Below are positions 1 to 6,592 of a stretch of DNA of 64,000 bases, one piece after another. Source of the stretch: Anaerolineae bacterium. GTDB lineage: Bacteria > Chloroflexota > Anaerolineae > Aggregatilineales > J027. Where the stretch lies: positions 1 through 64,000 of the forward strand of contig JAJTXY010000020.1 in assembly GCA_021463865.1 (NCBI GenBank). Reading direction: 5' to 3'. A program made the translations under genes and the position numbers. The notes under the pieces were generated by a model. The model did not search any database. It was not told the origin of the DNA and saw only the letters and a list, made by a program, of their open reading frames with translations. Position 1 is the first letter of the stretch, and each line of letters opens with the position of its first letter.

Positions 1-63
1 ATGGAGCGCGGGTGTGATCGAGGCAAGATCAAGGCGCAACGTGTCCGGGGGAAATATCTATAA
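1..63 (+). CDS. C-terminal end of an unknown protein (cut by window edge)
   Basis: The first frame is open from base 1 and stops at TAA 61-63, giving about 20 basic residues (ending RGKYL). It is probably the tail of a gene that begins before the window. The stop lies just before the ribosome binding site of the next gene, which suggests a compact operon. The ATG at base 1 may be internal. Nothing in the fragment allows a family assignment. Confidence 0.4.
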   Translation: MERGCDRGKIKAQRVRGKYL

Positions 64-75
64 GGAGTGATTGAA

Positions 76-360
76 GTGGGCAATAAAAAGAAACCACATG
101 TAGGAGACTGGAATAGAAAAACCTTCAGCCCTATCGAGGTTGTGTATCATCGCACAGAGAACGAATATGGGGTATCCATCGGAGACGGTTTTGGTCTCTG
201 GCTGCTGGCGAACGAACCCGATAATCCACTGGTGATTTGTCATATGGACGATGCCGAGGGGGGCGTGGCGTTTAGTGTTGATACCGCTCTTCAGATGATC
301 CAAGCATTGTCGGCGTTGGTAGCGATCGCCAATCAGTCAAAACCAGAGGGGGATAAATAA
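76..360 (+). CDS. Small unknown protein (94 aa)
   Basis: The GTG at 76 is preferred over the GTG at 67 because AAGGAG at 62-67 then sits 8 nt upstream. The product is acidic apart from a basic start (GNKKKPH) and has no signal peptide, membrane segment or recognised motif. It follows the partial gene closely and is followed 4 nt later by another small ORF. Gene size and packing resemble phage early genes, but the function is unknown. Confidence 0.55.
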   Translation: MGNKKKPHVGDWNRKTFSPIEVVYHRTENEYGVSIGDGFGLWLLANEPDNPLVICHMDDAEGGVAFSVDTALQMIQALSALVAIANQSKPEGDK

Positions 361-364
361 AACG

Positions 365-595
365 ATGACGCATTTTCGGTTAGGATATGAACATATATTG
401 GTTGGTGATCCATTTGATAACCAAGAGGCAGCGGAAAGGTCAGCACAGGAAACTAGCCGATACGACTGGCCGGTTGAAGTCATTTGGGTTAGAAATGACC
501 AATATCAAGTAGTGAGTGTGTGGGTCGAAGGGCAAGGATTCTTCCAGCAACTTGCAGACTGGCAGAAAAAAGAGTCATCTGAAAATGGGGTATAA
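365..595 (+). CDS. Small unknown protein (76 aa)
   Basis: It starts at ATG 365, with a GAGGGGG stretch in the end of the previous gene as a distant ribosome binding site. It is acidic and aromatic-rich (for example YDWPVEVIWV), soluble and without a recognised domain. It probably shares a transcript with the gene ending at 360. No partner is known. The next stretch on this strand holds the tRNA-like sequences. Confidence 0.5.
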   Translation: MTHFRLGYEHILVGDPFDNQEAAERSAQETSRYDWPVEVIWVRNDQYQVVSVWVEGQGFFQQLADWQKKESSENGV

Positions 596-665
596 TTTGG
601 GTTCGGGGAATCAGTCAGTTAAGTGATCCGCACAAGTGAGTGAAAGGATGGCTGATGACCCAGAT

Positions 666-739
666 GCTGGACTGGTGGAAGGGCAAACACGCCCTCGGAT
701 CGCCGGGGGAGAGTCGGGGTTCAAATCCTCGGTCTGGCA
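666..739 (+). tRNA. tRNA-like cloverleaf with an 8-nt anticodon loop
   Basis: Acceptor strands 666-672 and 732-738 pair 7/7 (two G-U). A 3-bp D stem GTG/CAC (675-677/688-690) encloses a GG-containing loop. The T arm is CGGGG-TTCAAAT-CCTCG (715-731) and the variable loop is 5 nt. The candidate anticodon stem CCCTC/GGGGG (692-696/705-709) closes an 8-nt loop, GGATCGCC, without U at the expected place before the anticodon, so no amino acid can be assigned. CCA is not encoded. It could be a degenerate phage tRNA or a tRNA mimic. Confidence 0.4.
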
Positions 740-776
740 CAAACCATCTAAAGCATATGTTGACTAGCTTTAGGTG

Positions 777-860
777 GGGCGCATAGGTCAAATTGGTAGA
801 CCGCTGGCTCCAGAGTCAACCCGTGAGCCAGTAATCGGGGTTCGAATCCCCGTGCGCTAA
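777..860 (+). tRNA. tRNA-like cloverleaf with an 18-nt anticodon loop
   Basis: Acceptor arms 777-783/853-859 pair 6/7. D stem GGTC/GACC (786-789/799-802) is perfect and its loop holds TTGG. Anticodon stem CTGGC/GCCAG (804-808/827-831) is perfect. The variable loop is TAAT and the T arm CGGGG-TTCGAAT-CCCCG (836-852) is canonical. The loop between the anticodon stem arms is 18 nt (809-826), 11 nt longer than normal. It lies 37 nt after the other tRNA-like sequence. Identity cannot be read from the anticodon. It may be a degenerate gene, a tRNA with a short insertion, or a structural mimic. Confidence 0.45.
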
Positions 861-923
861 CATACGCTGGCACCGGCATGTCGGCCCCCTTAGTGGTTGA
901 AGAAAGACTAACGGATACAAAAG

Positions 924-955
924 CACCCCCAGACTCAACATCTGAGGGTGTTTTT
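924..955 (+). terminator. Rho-independent terminator after the tRNA-like genes
   Basis: CACCC (924-928) and CAGA (930-933) pair with TCTG (941-944) and GGGTG (946-950). Five T follow at 951-955. It would end the transcript carrying the two tRNA-like sequences before the convergent leftward genes. Confidence 0.75.
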
Positions 956-1022
956 GGCTTGCATATTTTGAGCAGAAAAGTTGACGATCTGCCCACTTTT
1001 TTGGTGTAAAAAATGCCACAAA

Positions 1023-1280
1023 TTATGCAGATGGCTTGGCGGTGCGACGGCTCTGGCGTGTTGGGTTGCCGGGTGGCCGGGGCGTGGCTTTGAATCGTGC
1101 CAGCTCGGAGGCCTCAAAAATCAGACGGCCATTCCATACCACGCCAGCGAGCTTCTTGGTTTCATAGACATGCTTCTCCACCGTGCGAATACTCACATCC
1201 AGAAATCGCGCCGCACCTTCCAGCGAATAAAACGTGCCGGTTATCATATCCTCGGAAATGAAAGTCTCATCATTCGGCAT
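1023..1280 (-). CDS. Excisionase/MerR-like helix-turn-helix protein
   Basis: The 85-residue product contains a winged-helix type HTH (FYSLEGAARFLDVS followed by TVEKHVYE), then a W-N-G-R-L-I-F beta turn and an EASELARF tail. This is the pattern of excisionase-like and MerR-type DNA-binding domains. The C-terminus is basic. ATG at 1280 is preferred because it leaves only an 11-nt overlap with the upstream gene; an ATG at 1328 would overlap much more. It probably binds DNA as a small regulator or recombination directionality factor. Targets are unknown. Confidence 0.6.
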   Translation of the reverse strand: MPNDETFISEDMITGTFYSLEGAARFLDVSIRTVEKHVYETKKLAGVVWNGRLIFEASELARFKATPRPPGNPTRQSRRTAKPSA

Positions 1281-1599
1281 GGTCGGCGGCTTTCTCGGAT
1301 AGGTGGATAAGCGCCATATATGTTCCAATCAGGTAGGCGACGGTGGCGGCTGGTGGTATCCGATCTCCCAAAATAAAACGCCATGATTTATCAGTTGGGG
1401 AGACGGCTATTTCCAATCCCATTTCGCGCGTAGTATTGACGGCTTGGGTCATGGCATCGGCATCCCAACGGGCATTCTCGAATTGATGCAACATCGGATA
1501 GACGGATTCATTGTCGCGGCGCTGGGCGGGTGTGTTGGACGGCAGTAATGCTTTCAGCCTATCCGCGACGGCCTGCGTATTTTTCACATTTTCAAACAT
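1270..1599 (-). CDS. Unknown protein (109 aa)
   Basis: ATG 1599 is preceded by AGGAG about 8 nt upstream. The product is soluble, with a helical N-terminus (VADRLKALL), a central SWRFILGD segment and a hydrophobic C-terminal helix. It overlaps the downstream HTH gene by 11 nt, so the two are likely translationally coupled. No family is recognised. Confidence 0.55.
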   Translation of the reverse strand: MFENVKNTQAVADRLKALLPSNTPAQRRDNESVYPMLHQFENARWDADAMTQAVNTTREMGLEIAVSPTDKSWRFILGDRIPPAATVAYLIGTYMALIHLSEKAADHAE

Positions 1600-1656
1600 G
1601 GGTCACGCTCCTATGGTTTAGGCGGTACATGGTTAATTGTATCATAGATAGGTAGA

Positions 1657-1683
1657 GAATGGGGAGGGGTTGCCCCCTCCAAA
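1657..1683 (-). terminator. GC hairpin after the zinc-ribbon gene
   Basis: On the minus strand GGAGGGGG is followed by CAA and CCCCTCCCC, just after the stop of the leftward zinc-ribbon gene. No good T-tract follows, so it is a weak terminator or an RNA-stabilising hairpin. Confidence 0.35.
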
Positions 1684-2604
1684 TTATTTGCCGCAATCCG
1701 GACAGATTTCCGCACGATGATATTCATTACAGCGTTGGCATAGGCTGTAGTGATGGTTTAGGCAGTATTCGCAGATTAACTCATCTTCTGCGATGGTCAA
1801 ATCTTCGATATAGTGAGTTTCGCCACAACGGTAGCAGGAATCGAAACGGTCATAGTAGCAGCGTTCGCAATACACTTCGCCGTCCGCGCCATAGTATTCA
1901 TCATCTTCATTGATGGCACGACCACAATTTGAGCAACCGTGATAATCTTCCCAGTCGAAATCGTAACGAGTGACATCCGCAATCTTTTGGGCGGTGCCGA
2001 TAATGTAACCACGTGCCCCGTTGATGTAGAGAGTACCGCTGGTAGTGTGGCGATTTGCCAGATAGATGCGCTTGTAGGTCAGATTCATAAATTTGGAAAA
2101 GACTAGGGCGATGGTCAGGGTAGAATCCCCATCAAAGCCATAGCCATTCCACAGTACCCAAAAATCGCCAGTATCAAAAAGCCACGCGCGGCCCATGCCA
2201 AAATCGTTTTCCCAAAAGCGTATGGCGATTGCGCCATTGTCCATCAGCATGTCACGGGCGGCGCTATGGTCTCCCCAATAACATGAACCATCGTCACCAA
2301 AGTCACCCTCTTCCCAGTCAATTTCGGCGGTGAAATCGAATGAGTAGGTTTGACCGGATACGAGGTTGCCGCGTGCAATGTTGCCGATTTGGGCTACTAA
2401 TTCGGCTGGAAGTTTGATGGAATGGGCTTTGAAGTAGTGGCTGGCGATACGTTTGGGCAGTTTGCCGTCACGGGTCAACCACGTCCAATCCCAATCGGAA
2501 GGCATGGGCGGATAATGTTCTTGTACTAATTTCAGGATGGCAAGCACACCAGCATCAGAGATTTGTTCGGTGGTTTGGAAGGTATAACGGAAGTTCAGTT
2601 GCAT
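1684..2604 (-). CDS. Cysteine-rich multi-zinc-ribbon protein
   Basis: The product has 306 residues. The first about 220 are soluble, aromatic and Asp-rich, with no known family. The last about 80 residues hold a ladder of CxxC pairs (CSNC, CERC, CYRC, CEYC, CQRC, CPDC), each spaced like zinc knuckles, so several zinc ions are probably bound. Such ladders occur in nucleic-acid or protein-interaction modules of phage and plasmid proteins. AGGAG lies just upstream of ATG 2604. A promoter with an overlapping palindrome (2633-2661) lies in front, so the gene is probably repressible. Confidence 0.65.
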   Translation of the reverse strand: MQLNFRYTFQTTEQISDAGVLAILKLVQEHYPPMPSDWDWTWLTRDGKLPKRIASHYFKAHSIKLPAELVAQIGNIARGNLVSGQTYSFDFTAEIDWEEGDFGDDGSCYWGDHSAARDMLMDNGAIAIRFWENDFGMGRAWLFDTGDFWVLWNGYGFDGDSTLTIALVFSKFMNLTYKRIYLANRHTTSGTLYINGARGYIIGTAQKIADVTRYDFDWEDYHGCSNCGRAINEDDEYYGADGEVYCERCYYDRFDSCYRCGETHYIEDLTIAEDELICEYCLNHHYSLCQRCNEYHRAEICPDCGK

Positions 2605-2632
2605 TTTGTTCTCCTATCTTAGATACATTAAT

Positions 2633-2661
2633 AGTGTACCATATAGTACACGGTTAATCAA
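2633..2661 (-). promoter_or_regulatory. Leftward promoter with palindromic operator
   Basis: On the minus strand the -35 is TTGATT (2656-2661), the spacer is 17 nt and the -10 is TACACT (2633-2638). A perfect palindrome, GTGTAC-CATATA-GTACAC (2634-2651), fills the -10 and spacer, which is a repressor position for the zinc-ribbon gene. Confidence 0.55.
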
Positions 2662-2738
2662 CCCCCAAAATAGGGGAGGGCGGCGGAATGATGCGATGGA
2701 AGGTTGGTAGAGGGTAGGTGGATTGGAACAAGTGAGCA

Positions 2739-2747
2739 TGTTATAAT
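2739..2747 (+). promoter_or_regulatory. Extended -10 promoter for the putative small RNA
   Basis: TG-T-TATAAT (2739-2747) is a perfect extended -10 element. There is no convincing -35, which extended -10 promoters often lack. It faces an ORF-free interval that ends in a terminator. Confidence 0.5.
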
Positions 2748-2753
2748 GGGGGT

Positions 2754-2885
2754 AGTCTTTCGCGTGTCAGAAAGATATTTACCCCAAGCGACAATCCCAC
2801 CTCACAACTAGGCCGTCGCAGTCTAGTTCGGGATAAAAAGGCAGATACGGCGGGGCGGCGCAATTTCGGCGCTGCTTTTGTTTTA
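2754..2885 (+). ncRNA. Putative structured small RNA (about 130 nt)
   Basis: No ORF with a ribosome binding site lies here on the plus strand. Three hairpins follow the extended -10 promoter. Hairpin 1 is GTCTTTC/GAAAGAT (2755-2761/2770-2776). Hairpin 2 has an outer ATCCC/GGGAT (2794-2798/2830-2834) and an inner AACTAG/CTAGTT (2806-2811/2823-2828). Hairpin 3 is GCGGCGC/GCGCTGC (2855-2861/2869-2875) followed by TTTTGTTTT, a rho-independent terminator. The segment CAACTAGGCCG (2805-2815) plus TCGCAGT recurs at 33779-33806. It could be a phage sRNA or an attachment region. Confidence 0.5.
2855..2885 (+). terminator. Rho-independent terminator of the putative small RNA
   Basis: A 7-bp stem GCGGCGC/GCGCTGC with one G-U pair and a 7-nt loop is followed by TTTTGTTTTA. 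It is well placed to end the transcript from 2754. Confidence 0.65.
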
Positions 2886-2956
2886 TATACCCGCCATACT
2901 CCCCCCCCACTTTTGAGGGGTTCATGACCAATTCCCAAAATTGGCAGATTGGGGGC

Positions 2957-2985
2957 TTGACAGATGTATATACCTGTGAGATAAT
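2957..2985 (+). promoter_or_regulatory. Strong sigma-70 type promoter
   Basis: A consensus -35 TTGACA (2957-2962), a 17-nt spacer and -10 GATAAT (2980-2985) lie 45 nt upstream of the ATG at 3031. A small GGCC-AAAA-GGCC hairpin (about 3007-3018) lies in the leader next to the ribosome binding site. This is the best promoter seen at the left end of the structural operon. Confidence 0.7.
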
Positions 2986-3030
2986 GTAAGTACAGTTAAA
3001 TGAGAGGCCAAAAGGCCGAAGGAAACGAAG

Positions 3031-3624
3031 ATGAACAAGCAAAAAGTACAACAACTCATCAACCAAGAAATCGCAGAACTACACAGTCGTATCGGTGGCA
3101 AGGCTGCACGCAAGCAATATGCACCTGCCAAGTGGCAAATCGCCAAACTGACCGAACTCGGTATCCTAGACCTGATGCCAGTCGGTTTTGGTCACAGCGA
3201 CGCCGATGTCGTAATTAAGGCTGCGACCACCAAAGGCACAGCAGTATTTAACGCTGCTGGCGAAGGCGAAACAGTTTTGGCCTCCGACCTGTATAAGGCC
3301 ATCAACGAAGCCGAACCGGAAGTTACTGAAACCAAGACGTTCGTCGTTTCGAGTCGTGACAACGAAATCGAAGTGGATGGCATCTACTTTCAAGTTCAAT
3401 TTCCTCACAGCATTCATGACGACGTGAATCTCATCATCACGAACTTTCTCGCCACAGATGAGGACGGTGACGAAGTGGAAATAGACTACGTTAAAAATAT
3501 TCGCACCGTCATGGACGGTGCGGAATGGGACGGTCAAGAAATCGAAGTTGTCATCACGTCAGCGGACGTAGCAGCCGCACGTGAGGCGCTAAAAGGTTAC
3601 ACGCAATATACCTATAACTGGTAA
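3031..3624 (+). CDS. Unknown phage protein (197 aa)
   Basis: ATG 3031 follows an AAGGAAA ribosome binding site and a strong promoter. The N-terminal 45 residues are basic and helical (QQLINQEIAELHSRIGGKAARKQY), resembling a DNA-binding arm. The remainder is acidic and beta-rich. There is no signal peptide or membrane segment and no recognised family. As first gene after the promoter it may be an abundant early product. A GC-rich inverted repeat (about 3634-3668) follows the stop. Confidence 0.6.
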   Translation: MNKQKVQQLINQEIAELHSRIGGKAARKQYAPAKWQIAKLTELGILDLMPVGFGHSDADVVIKAATTKGTAVFNAAGEGETVLASDLYKAINEAEPEVTETKTFVVSSRDNEIEVDGIYFQVQFPHSIHDDVNLIITNFLATDEDGDEVEIDYVKNIRTVMDGAEWDGQEIEVVITSADVAAAREALKGYTQYTYNW

Positions 3625-3679
3625 ATAAAATCCGAAAGCGCCTCCACCTATGACCGGGCCGGGGGCGCTCCATTCCAAT

Positions 3680-3717
3680 CCTACCACATTTAGGTATCAG
3701 CACTCAAATGTGGTAGG
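3680..3717. repeat. 12-bp perfect inverted repeat
   Basis: CCTACCACATTT (3680-3691) and AAATGTGGTAGG (3706-3717) are perfect inverted copies around a 14-nt loop. No T-tract follows. It lies 60 nt before the next gene, in its leader. It could be an operator, an RNA hairpin controlling translation or a processing site. Confidence 0.6.
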
Positions 3718-3780
3718 GCAAAGTTTAGTAGGATAAGCAGTTCAATCAACTCAAAAACGCGCTTAGGAGGCGCAAAGATC

Positions 3781-4095
3781 ATGGAGAATAATTTCGTACT
3801 AGACTTCAACGAAGCCGATGATAATGATGCAATCGCAGCCCGCGTCATATCGCGTGGCTCGATCCCTTCGCCCGTGAGCGAAACTGTCATTACGGTTCGC
3901 CTCACAGAGGAATACTATAACAAGCGAAACGTGAGCGAGTACACAGTAGATAGTGCTGGCGTACACCTCATATCTGGCAAGCCCTCGGCTGCAGCCGAGT
4001 GGTCAATTTCGCGGCTACTCAAGTCAGGCCGTCGCCGCATTGAACACACAAGTGTCAGCAATCCTGAATACTTTTGGATTGCTGAGATTCTCTAG
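3781..4095 (+). CDS. Unknown phage protein (104 aa)
   Basis: A strong AGGAGG (about 3763-3768) precedes ATG 3781. The product starts acidic (DFNEADDNDAIAAR) and ends in a basic segment (LLKSGRRRIEH). It is soluble, with no recognised domain. The 12-bp inverted repeat at 3680-3717 lies in its leader. It probably belongs to the small phage genes ahead of the packaging module. Confidence 0.55.
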   Translation: MENNFVLDFNEADDNDAIAARVISRGSIPSPVSETVITVRLTEEYYNKRNVSEYTVDSAGVHLISGKPSAAAEWSISRLLKSGRRRIEHTSVSNPEYFWIAEIL

Positions 4096-4136
4096 TCAGC
4101 CCCTCCTGAGCATGAGGTAAAAAGGCTCAGGTGTTT

Positions 4137-4553
4137 ATGAAACTGATTACGTTCAAAGCCAGCGAAGACTGGCGTAACCATCTCAATGCCATCTCAGGCA
4201 AAAACACATCTGCCTATATCATCCAAGCCATCGAGGAAAAAGCAGACCGCGATGGTCAACCGTTCCCTGTGGCCGCCGTCGCGCCGCACGGGGTACGCTC
4301 GGACGCCTTACCGACAGGCTGGAAGTCGCGTCTGTACAAAGATCGCTACCAACTGGTGGCAGAATACACCGCGCAAGGCTTTGAAGTTTACCACCTGCAC
4401 GAGTATGGCAAGCTACCTGAAAATGTATTTGGTACATTGCGCGTCGAATCGCCAGCAATGGAAATTACCATCGTTGGTGTGCCGTCTGGTGTGTCCAGAG
4501 AGAACGTCGCACATGATGTCCGCCTAGCCGTCATGGAGATGGATTTATCATGA
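4137..4553 (+). CDS. Unknown phage protein (138 aa)
   Basis: Start could be ATG 4137 or GTG 4131; AAAGG at 4121-4125 fits either. The N-terminus (FKASEDWRNHLNAISGKNTSAYIIQAIEEKAD) resembles the short helical DNA-binding motif of ribbon-helix-helix proteins, followed by about 90 residues of mixed structure. That could make it a regulator, but the match is weak. The stop overlaps the next ATG (ATGA), so translation is coupled. Confidence 0.5.
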   Translation: MKLITFKASEDWRNHLNAISGKNTSAYIIQAIEEKADRDGQPFPVAAVAPHGVRSDALPTGWKSRLYKDRYQLVAEYTAQGFEVYHLHEYGKLPENVFGTLRVESPAMEITIVGVPSGVSRENVAHDVRLAVMEMDLS

Positions 4554-4777
4554 ACAACGACCAATACGCCCCGCGTTCAGAGCCTCATGGTCGTTTTGAG
4601 CGCGTTTACAACTATCGCAAGTGTCGCGCTCTATTTCGTACCAATAACTTTCGCGCACAATACTGCTGCCTGAAACACAAAAAGGCAGAAGCCAATGCAC
4701 GATACTACGAAATGCACACCGACGAACAAAAGACCCGTGCGATGGCTTCCAAGCGCCGTCGCCGTGAGCAAAAGTAA
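4550..4777 (+). CDS. Small basic protein with a Cys/His zinc-finger-like segment
   Basis: The 75-residue product holds one Cys in YRKCRALF, a CC pair and His in QYCCLKH, and then a long Arg/Lys-rich helix ending in RRRREQK. This resembles the short phage zinc fingers in which a YCS/YCC knuckle precedes a basic helix. The first knuckle has only one Cys, so metal binding is uncertain. Nucleic-acid binding is an inference from charge. It is translationally coupled to the upstream gene and followed by a terminator. Confidence 0.55.
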   Translation: MNNDQYAPRSEPHGRFERVYNYRKCRALFRTNNFRAQYCCLKHKKAEANARYYEMHTDEQKTRAMASKRRRREQK

Positions 4778-4784
4778 TCAAAAA

Positions 4785-4810
4785 GACACCCTCAGCAGGG
4801 GGTGTTTTTA
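4785..4810 (+). terminator. Rho-independent terminator
   Basis: ACACCC (4786-4791) pairs with GGGTGT (4800-4805) and T residues run to 4809. It ends the small-gene operon. Confidence 0.75.
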
Positions 4811-4860
4811 TTTTCCACACAGATGTGCTACACTTAAAAGTGAAATTGAATAGGGACTGA

Positions 4861-4907
4861 CACACCCATTGGACTTGGGATTTTTCCATTTCCGGTGGGT
4901 GTTTTTG
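4861..4907 (+). terminator. Second terminator-like hairpin
   Basis: ACACCCA (4862-4868) pairs with TGGGTGT (4896-4902) and is followed by TTTTTG. It is a second hairpin about 50 nt after the first terminator and may end a short independent transcript or act as a back-up. Confidence 0.5.
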
Positions 4908-5002
4908 TTTGTGGCTCCAATTGGTGGGGCAAGGCAAAGTAGCCGTATGGGCCGTCTACCTTGCCGATTATCAGTATAGCCCCGATTTTGGGGGGAATAG
5001 AA

Positions 5003-5638
5003 GTGACGGCGGCAGTGAACGAATTACTGATACCTCTCATCCTTTCATTGACGGCGGCTGGAACGACAGTGGCGGCCACATGGAAGATTTTGGCATCGGT
5101 TATCGGAAACCTAACGAAAAAACTTGATGAGGCGATTGAGCAGCGCAATGCGGCAGATATTGGTCGCATTAAAGGCTTAGAAGATCAGGTACTGCTGAAA
5201 AACGATATGGCAGACTTAGCAAGGCAGATGCAAGGTCAGCAAAGCGAGATCAGCAAACTAAAAACCAAAGTGATTGAATTACAAGGTGAGTCCGATGCCC
5301 GCCTGATTACTATTCAGAACCTTCAGGAGAAAATCGAAGCGGACGACCTTGCCCGTGTTACCCTCGAACAAAATGTCAAAGACCTCACCCAGACGGTTGG
5401 CGAACTGAATACCCAAATTGCGACCTTGACCATCCAGCGCGACAACCTGATTAAAGAAAACAAAGATTTGACCGGGCGCTTGGGAGAGGCTGAAAAAGCG
5501 GAAAATGACTTGCGCCAACGGGTGGCCGCGCTGGAAAAAGCGAATCAGCCCAAGCCTAGCGAGAATATTAACCCGACGATGGTATTGACTGCTCCGCCAG
5601 AAGCCATCCGTCAACCAGAGGGGAATGACCCACTATGA
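5003..5638 (+). CDS. Membrane-anchored coiled-coil protein
   Basis: GTG 5003 is preferred because GGGGGG lies 7 nt upstream; the frame is open back to a TTG at 4961. After a short start comes one hydrophobic segment (LLIPLILSLTAAGTTVAA), then about 150 residues of heptad-rich coiled coil (KLDEAIEQ to VAALEKA) and a Pro-rich tail. It could be a spanin-like, holin-accessory or membrane-tethered scaffold protein. None is provable. Its stop overlaps the next start by ATGA. Confidence 0.55.
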   Translation: MTAAVNELLIPLILSLTAAGTTVAATWKILASVIGNLTKKLDEAIEQRNAADIGRIKGLEDQVLLKNDMADLARQMQGQQSEISKLKTKVIELQGESDARLITIQNLQEKIEADDLARVTLEQNVKDLTQTVGELNTQIATLTIQRDNLIKENKDLTGRLGEAEKAENDLRQRVAALEKANQPKPSENINPTMVLTAPPEAIRQPEGNDPL

Positions 5639-6132
5639 AGCACATCATTGCAGCCGGGATTGTCCTGTTTGCCGTCGTGGGTGGGCTGGTGTATGCCGAC
5701 AGCCAGTGGTCAGATGAGACGCGGGTGAAGGTTGCGCCTGTCACACCGATTGTCATCCCGGCGATTTATTACTACACCGCTGTGCCAGAGCCGCGTATCC
5801 CGATGGATTTATGGCGGTGTTTGCAGAATCCCACACTGGCCTTAAATGCGCCGGATGTCGCGCTGGATCACAATCTTTTCGACGTGATTGATCTCAGAGT
5901 TACCCCCGTCGGTGAACTAGGCCAGATTCATGTGTATCAGGTGTTTAATCACGGGCGGAATGAAGCCAAACCTATCACGGTGGAATATGGTACAGACGGC
6001 GCGGGGCATGTGGTTTTGGTGCGGTGCGATGTGCCTGCGGAATGGGGCAACTTCCCGCCGGATGCCACGCTGATGCCATTACCCACGAACGTGAATCAGC
6101 CGGGGGAAGGGGTAGGGCAGCCGGAATCATGA
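5635..6132 (+). CDS. Secreted unknown protein (165 aa)
   Basis: An N-terminal signal peptide (MKHIIAAGIVLFAVVGGLVYA) is followed by an exported domain of about 140 residues with two Cys (WRCLQN and VRCDVP) that could form a disulfide. The domain is beta-rich and ends in a Pro/Gly tail. It overlaps both neighbours by ATGA. With the membrane coiled-coil protein before it, it may form an envelope-facing pair. No family is recognised. Confidence 0.55.
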   Translation: MKHIIAAGIVLFAVVGGLVYADSQWSDETRVKVAPVTPIVIPAIYYYTAVPEPRIPMDLWRCLQNPTLALNAPDVALDHNLFDVIDLRVTPVGELGQIHVYQVFNHGRNEAKPITVEYGTDGAGHVVLVRCDVPAEWGNFPPDATLMPLPTNVNQPGEGVGQPES

Positions 6133-6455
6133 ACGAGAAAAACCTCTATTATGTCGAAGTCGAATACGAAAGCTGCCTGCGATGCGATCTGGAATGGAAT
6201 CGCTATGCCATTTCTCCGATGGTTAAGGCCAGTGATTTTGTGTTGGCAACAAATCCGGTAGAGGCCGCCCGCTTGTTTCATTATTGGCACAAAAGCCGAT
6301 TCGAGCTTCAGGCAGTAAAGGTGCAATATCGCGGCCCAGTGGACATGAACCTTTTAAATTTGCTGACATTGGGCCAAGAACCGAAGGCCGTCGGGGACAT
6401 CGCACTGTTTGAGTATTGGGCACAGTTGCATGGGGAAGCGGGGTTGGCGGCATGA
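6129..6455 (+). CDS. Unknown phage protein (108 aa)
   Basis: ATG 6129 overlaps the preceding stop by ATGA. A longer reading starting at 6024 is ignored because it would bury 100 nt of the upstream gene. The product is soluble, with a CLRC pair near residue 15 and an AARLFHYWHKSRFE helix. It resembles many small phage proteins without assigned function. Confidence 0.5.
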   Translation: MNEKNLYYVEVEYESCLRCDLEWNRYAISPMVKASDFVLATNPVEAARLFHYWHKSRFELQAVKVQYRGPVDMNLLNLLTLGQEPKAVGDIALFEYWAQLHGEAGLAA

Positions 6456-6592
6456 AAAAAGCCAAGATGACCGTAGTTCTAGAACCATGCCAGCGGTGTA
6501 ATGCGGGCGGCATCCCGAATCCGAAGTATCGGAAGCAGCCGTGCCCGGTGTGTGGCGGCAAGGGATATGTGTTGGTGAAGGCGAAGTGGTAA
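6452..6592 (+). CDS. 46-aa zinc-knuckle protein
   Basis: This short gene starts at ATG 6452 inside the previous stop (ATGA) and stops at TAA 6590-6592, which overlaps the terminase start (TAATG). Two CxxC pairs, CQRC and CPVC-GGKGY, match half of a DnaJ-type zinc repeat (CxxCxGxG). Zinc binding is therefore likely. Small DnaJ-like knuckles next to terminase genes are common in phages; their role is unknown. Confidence 0.6.
   Translation: MKKAKMTVVLEPCQRCNAGGIPNPKYRKQPCPVCGGKGYVLVKAKW

Noticed and set aside
809-826. Group I intron or archaeal-type intron in the second tRNA-like sequence
   Set aside because: The extra length is only 11 nt, too short for a self-splicing intron, and no bulge-helix-bulge is visible.
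6541-6591. Upstream GTG start for the small terminase
   Set aside because: It would bury the end of the 46-aa zinc-knuckle gene; ATG 6592 with TAATG coupling is better.
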